A stretch of 64,000 bases of DNA from Acridotheres tristis (Eukaryota; Chordata; Aves; Passeriformes; Sturnidae): NCBI GenBank assembly GCA_037013685.1, contig CM072887.1:35329154-35393153 (forward strand), read 5' to 3'. Below the pieces are notes generated by a model. The model was not told the DNA's origin and did not search any database. It saw only the letters and a program-made list of their open reading frames with translations. Position 1 is the stretch's first letter; every line of letters begins with the position of its first letter. Both the position numbers and the translations under genes were made by a program. Below, piece after piece: positions 63,419 to 64,000 of this stretch.

Positions 63419-64000
63419 GTGGGGAAATTTTCATATTTAGTCATCCTATATGTTCACTAATTTTTGCTCTGAGACAGAGAGATTGCTGATAGCTGCTGAT
63501 AGTGGTATCAGTAATGATAGTGCACATGCCAATGAAGTTATATGGGCAAGTGATTTAAGTTCTGGAGATCTGAACTCTAAGAATAAATATTTAAAGTGAA
63601 ATGGGACAAAACTGAAAACCTTTGCATCCAGATTGAATCAGACTTTGTGAAAGGACACACACGAGCCTTGCAGTTTTAAGACTTATTTTTCTTTTTATAT
63701 AAAATGCAATGCATAGTTCCATCTTTCCATACTGTTCCTGCATATCTCAGTATCAGAAATAATATAAATTATTTTCTTGAAAGAAAGGGAAGCTTTTCCC
63801 ATGTGTTGGAAAATTCCACAAATGAGCCTTTGAAAGTAAACTGAATGCATTACGGTCATAATACTGATTCTTAATGAACAGAACAAAGACAAATAAAAGA
63901 GATATTTTGCTCATCTTTCACCGTAATTCAGTTAAGGTCAGTTAAATTTAGTGTTTGTAAAGGTATGCTCTGGACAAAATCTAGAGAAAACTACCTTAAC
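63419..64000 (+). other. TTC27: TTC27 intron, 5' part, continues past window
   Basis: This is AT-rich sequence after the GTGGGG donor. No exon, repeat or RNA gene is seen. A short imperfect GCTGATAG duplication occurs near 63484-63503. Confidence 0.8.

Larger units (their letters stand above)
1..64000 (+). other. TTC27: TTC27 gene, internal portion (seven exons and flanking introns)
   Basis: The whole window lies inside one gene on the + strand. Seven exons splice into 293 codons that match the middle and C-terminal half of vertebrate TTC27, an all-helical TPR scaffold protein. The N-terminal coding exons, promoter, last exons and 3'UTR are not present. All six complete introns have GT-AG ends. 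Intron phases are 0 except the last complete intron, which is phase 2. TTC27 is a conserved eukaryotic protein related to yeast Emw1. From memory, it has been linked to assembly of the spliceosomal U5 particle with chaperone cofactors; nothing in this sequence tests that. Identity rests on near-continuous agreement with the remembered human protein; the species is inferred only from repeats. Confidence 0.95.

Noticed and set aside
1..64000. CRISPR array, operon, prophage or other prokaryotic system
   Set aside because: No regularly spaced repeats and no dense open frames; spliced TTC27 exons and CR1 repeats show vertebrate nuclear DNA.

Overview
The window is a piece of vertebrate nuclear DNA, most likely from a bird. 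It is AT-rich and gene-poor, has long introns with canonical GT-AG borders, and most of its recognisable interspersed repeats are CR1 LINE fragments, the dominant bird/reptile family. There are no bacterial-style operons, no tRNA or rRNA genes and no CRISPR array. Nearly all open frames of 60-128 codons lie in introns and look like chance.

One gene explains the coding content: TTC27 (tetratricopeptide repeat protein 27, relative of yeast Emw1) on the + strand. Seven consecutive internal exons can be read: 21648-21761, 44074-44169, 46241-46363, 52525-52752, 57359-57457, 59113-59165 and 63253-63418. They total 879 nt and join into 293 uninterrupted codons that follow the vertebrate TTC27 protein almost residue for residue, with no frameshift or stop. 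The 5' exons and the 3' exons lie outside the window. The conserved vertebrate order BIRC6-TTC27-LTBP1 would put BIRC6 to the left and LTBP1 to the right, but neither is seen here.

Layout: 1-21647 is intron upstream of the first visible exon, with CR1 pieces at 6836-7068, 18293-18486 and 21229-21300. 21762-44073 is one intron of 22.3 kb with a CR1 at 32658-32865 and a probable solo LTR on the minus strand at 38720-39415. From 44 kb onward exons come every 2-6 kb, with CR1 pieces at 50911-51017 and a CR1 with an inverted 5' half at 56111-56735. The window ends in the intron after the seventh exon.

I did not find a new biological system. The most informative oddities are the 5'-inverted CR1 (twin-priming-like), a sharply GC/CpG-rich patch inside the 52.5 kb exon, the LTR with its own TATA/AATAAA signals in antisense to TTC27, a perfect 24-bp palindrome, and two tight intronic hairpins.
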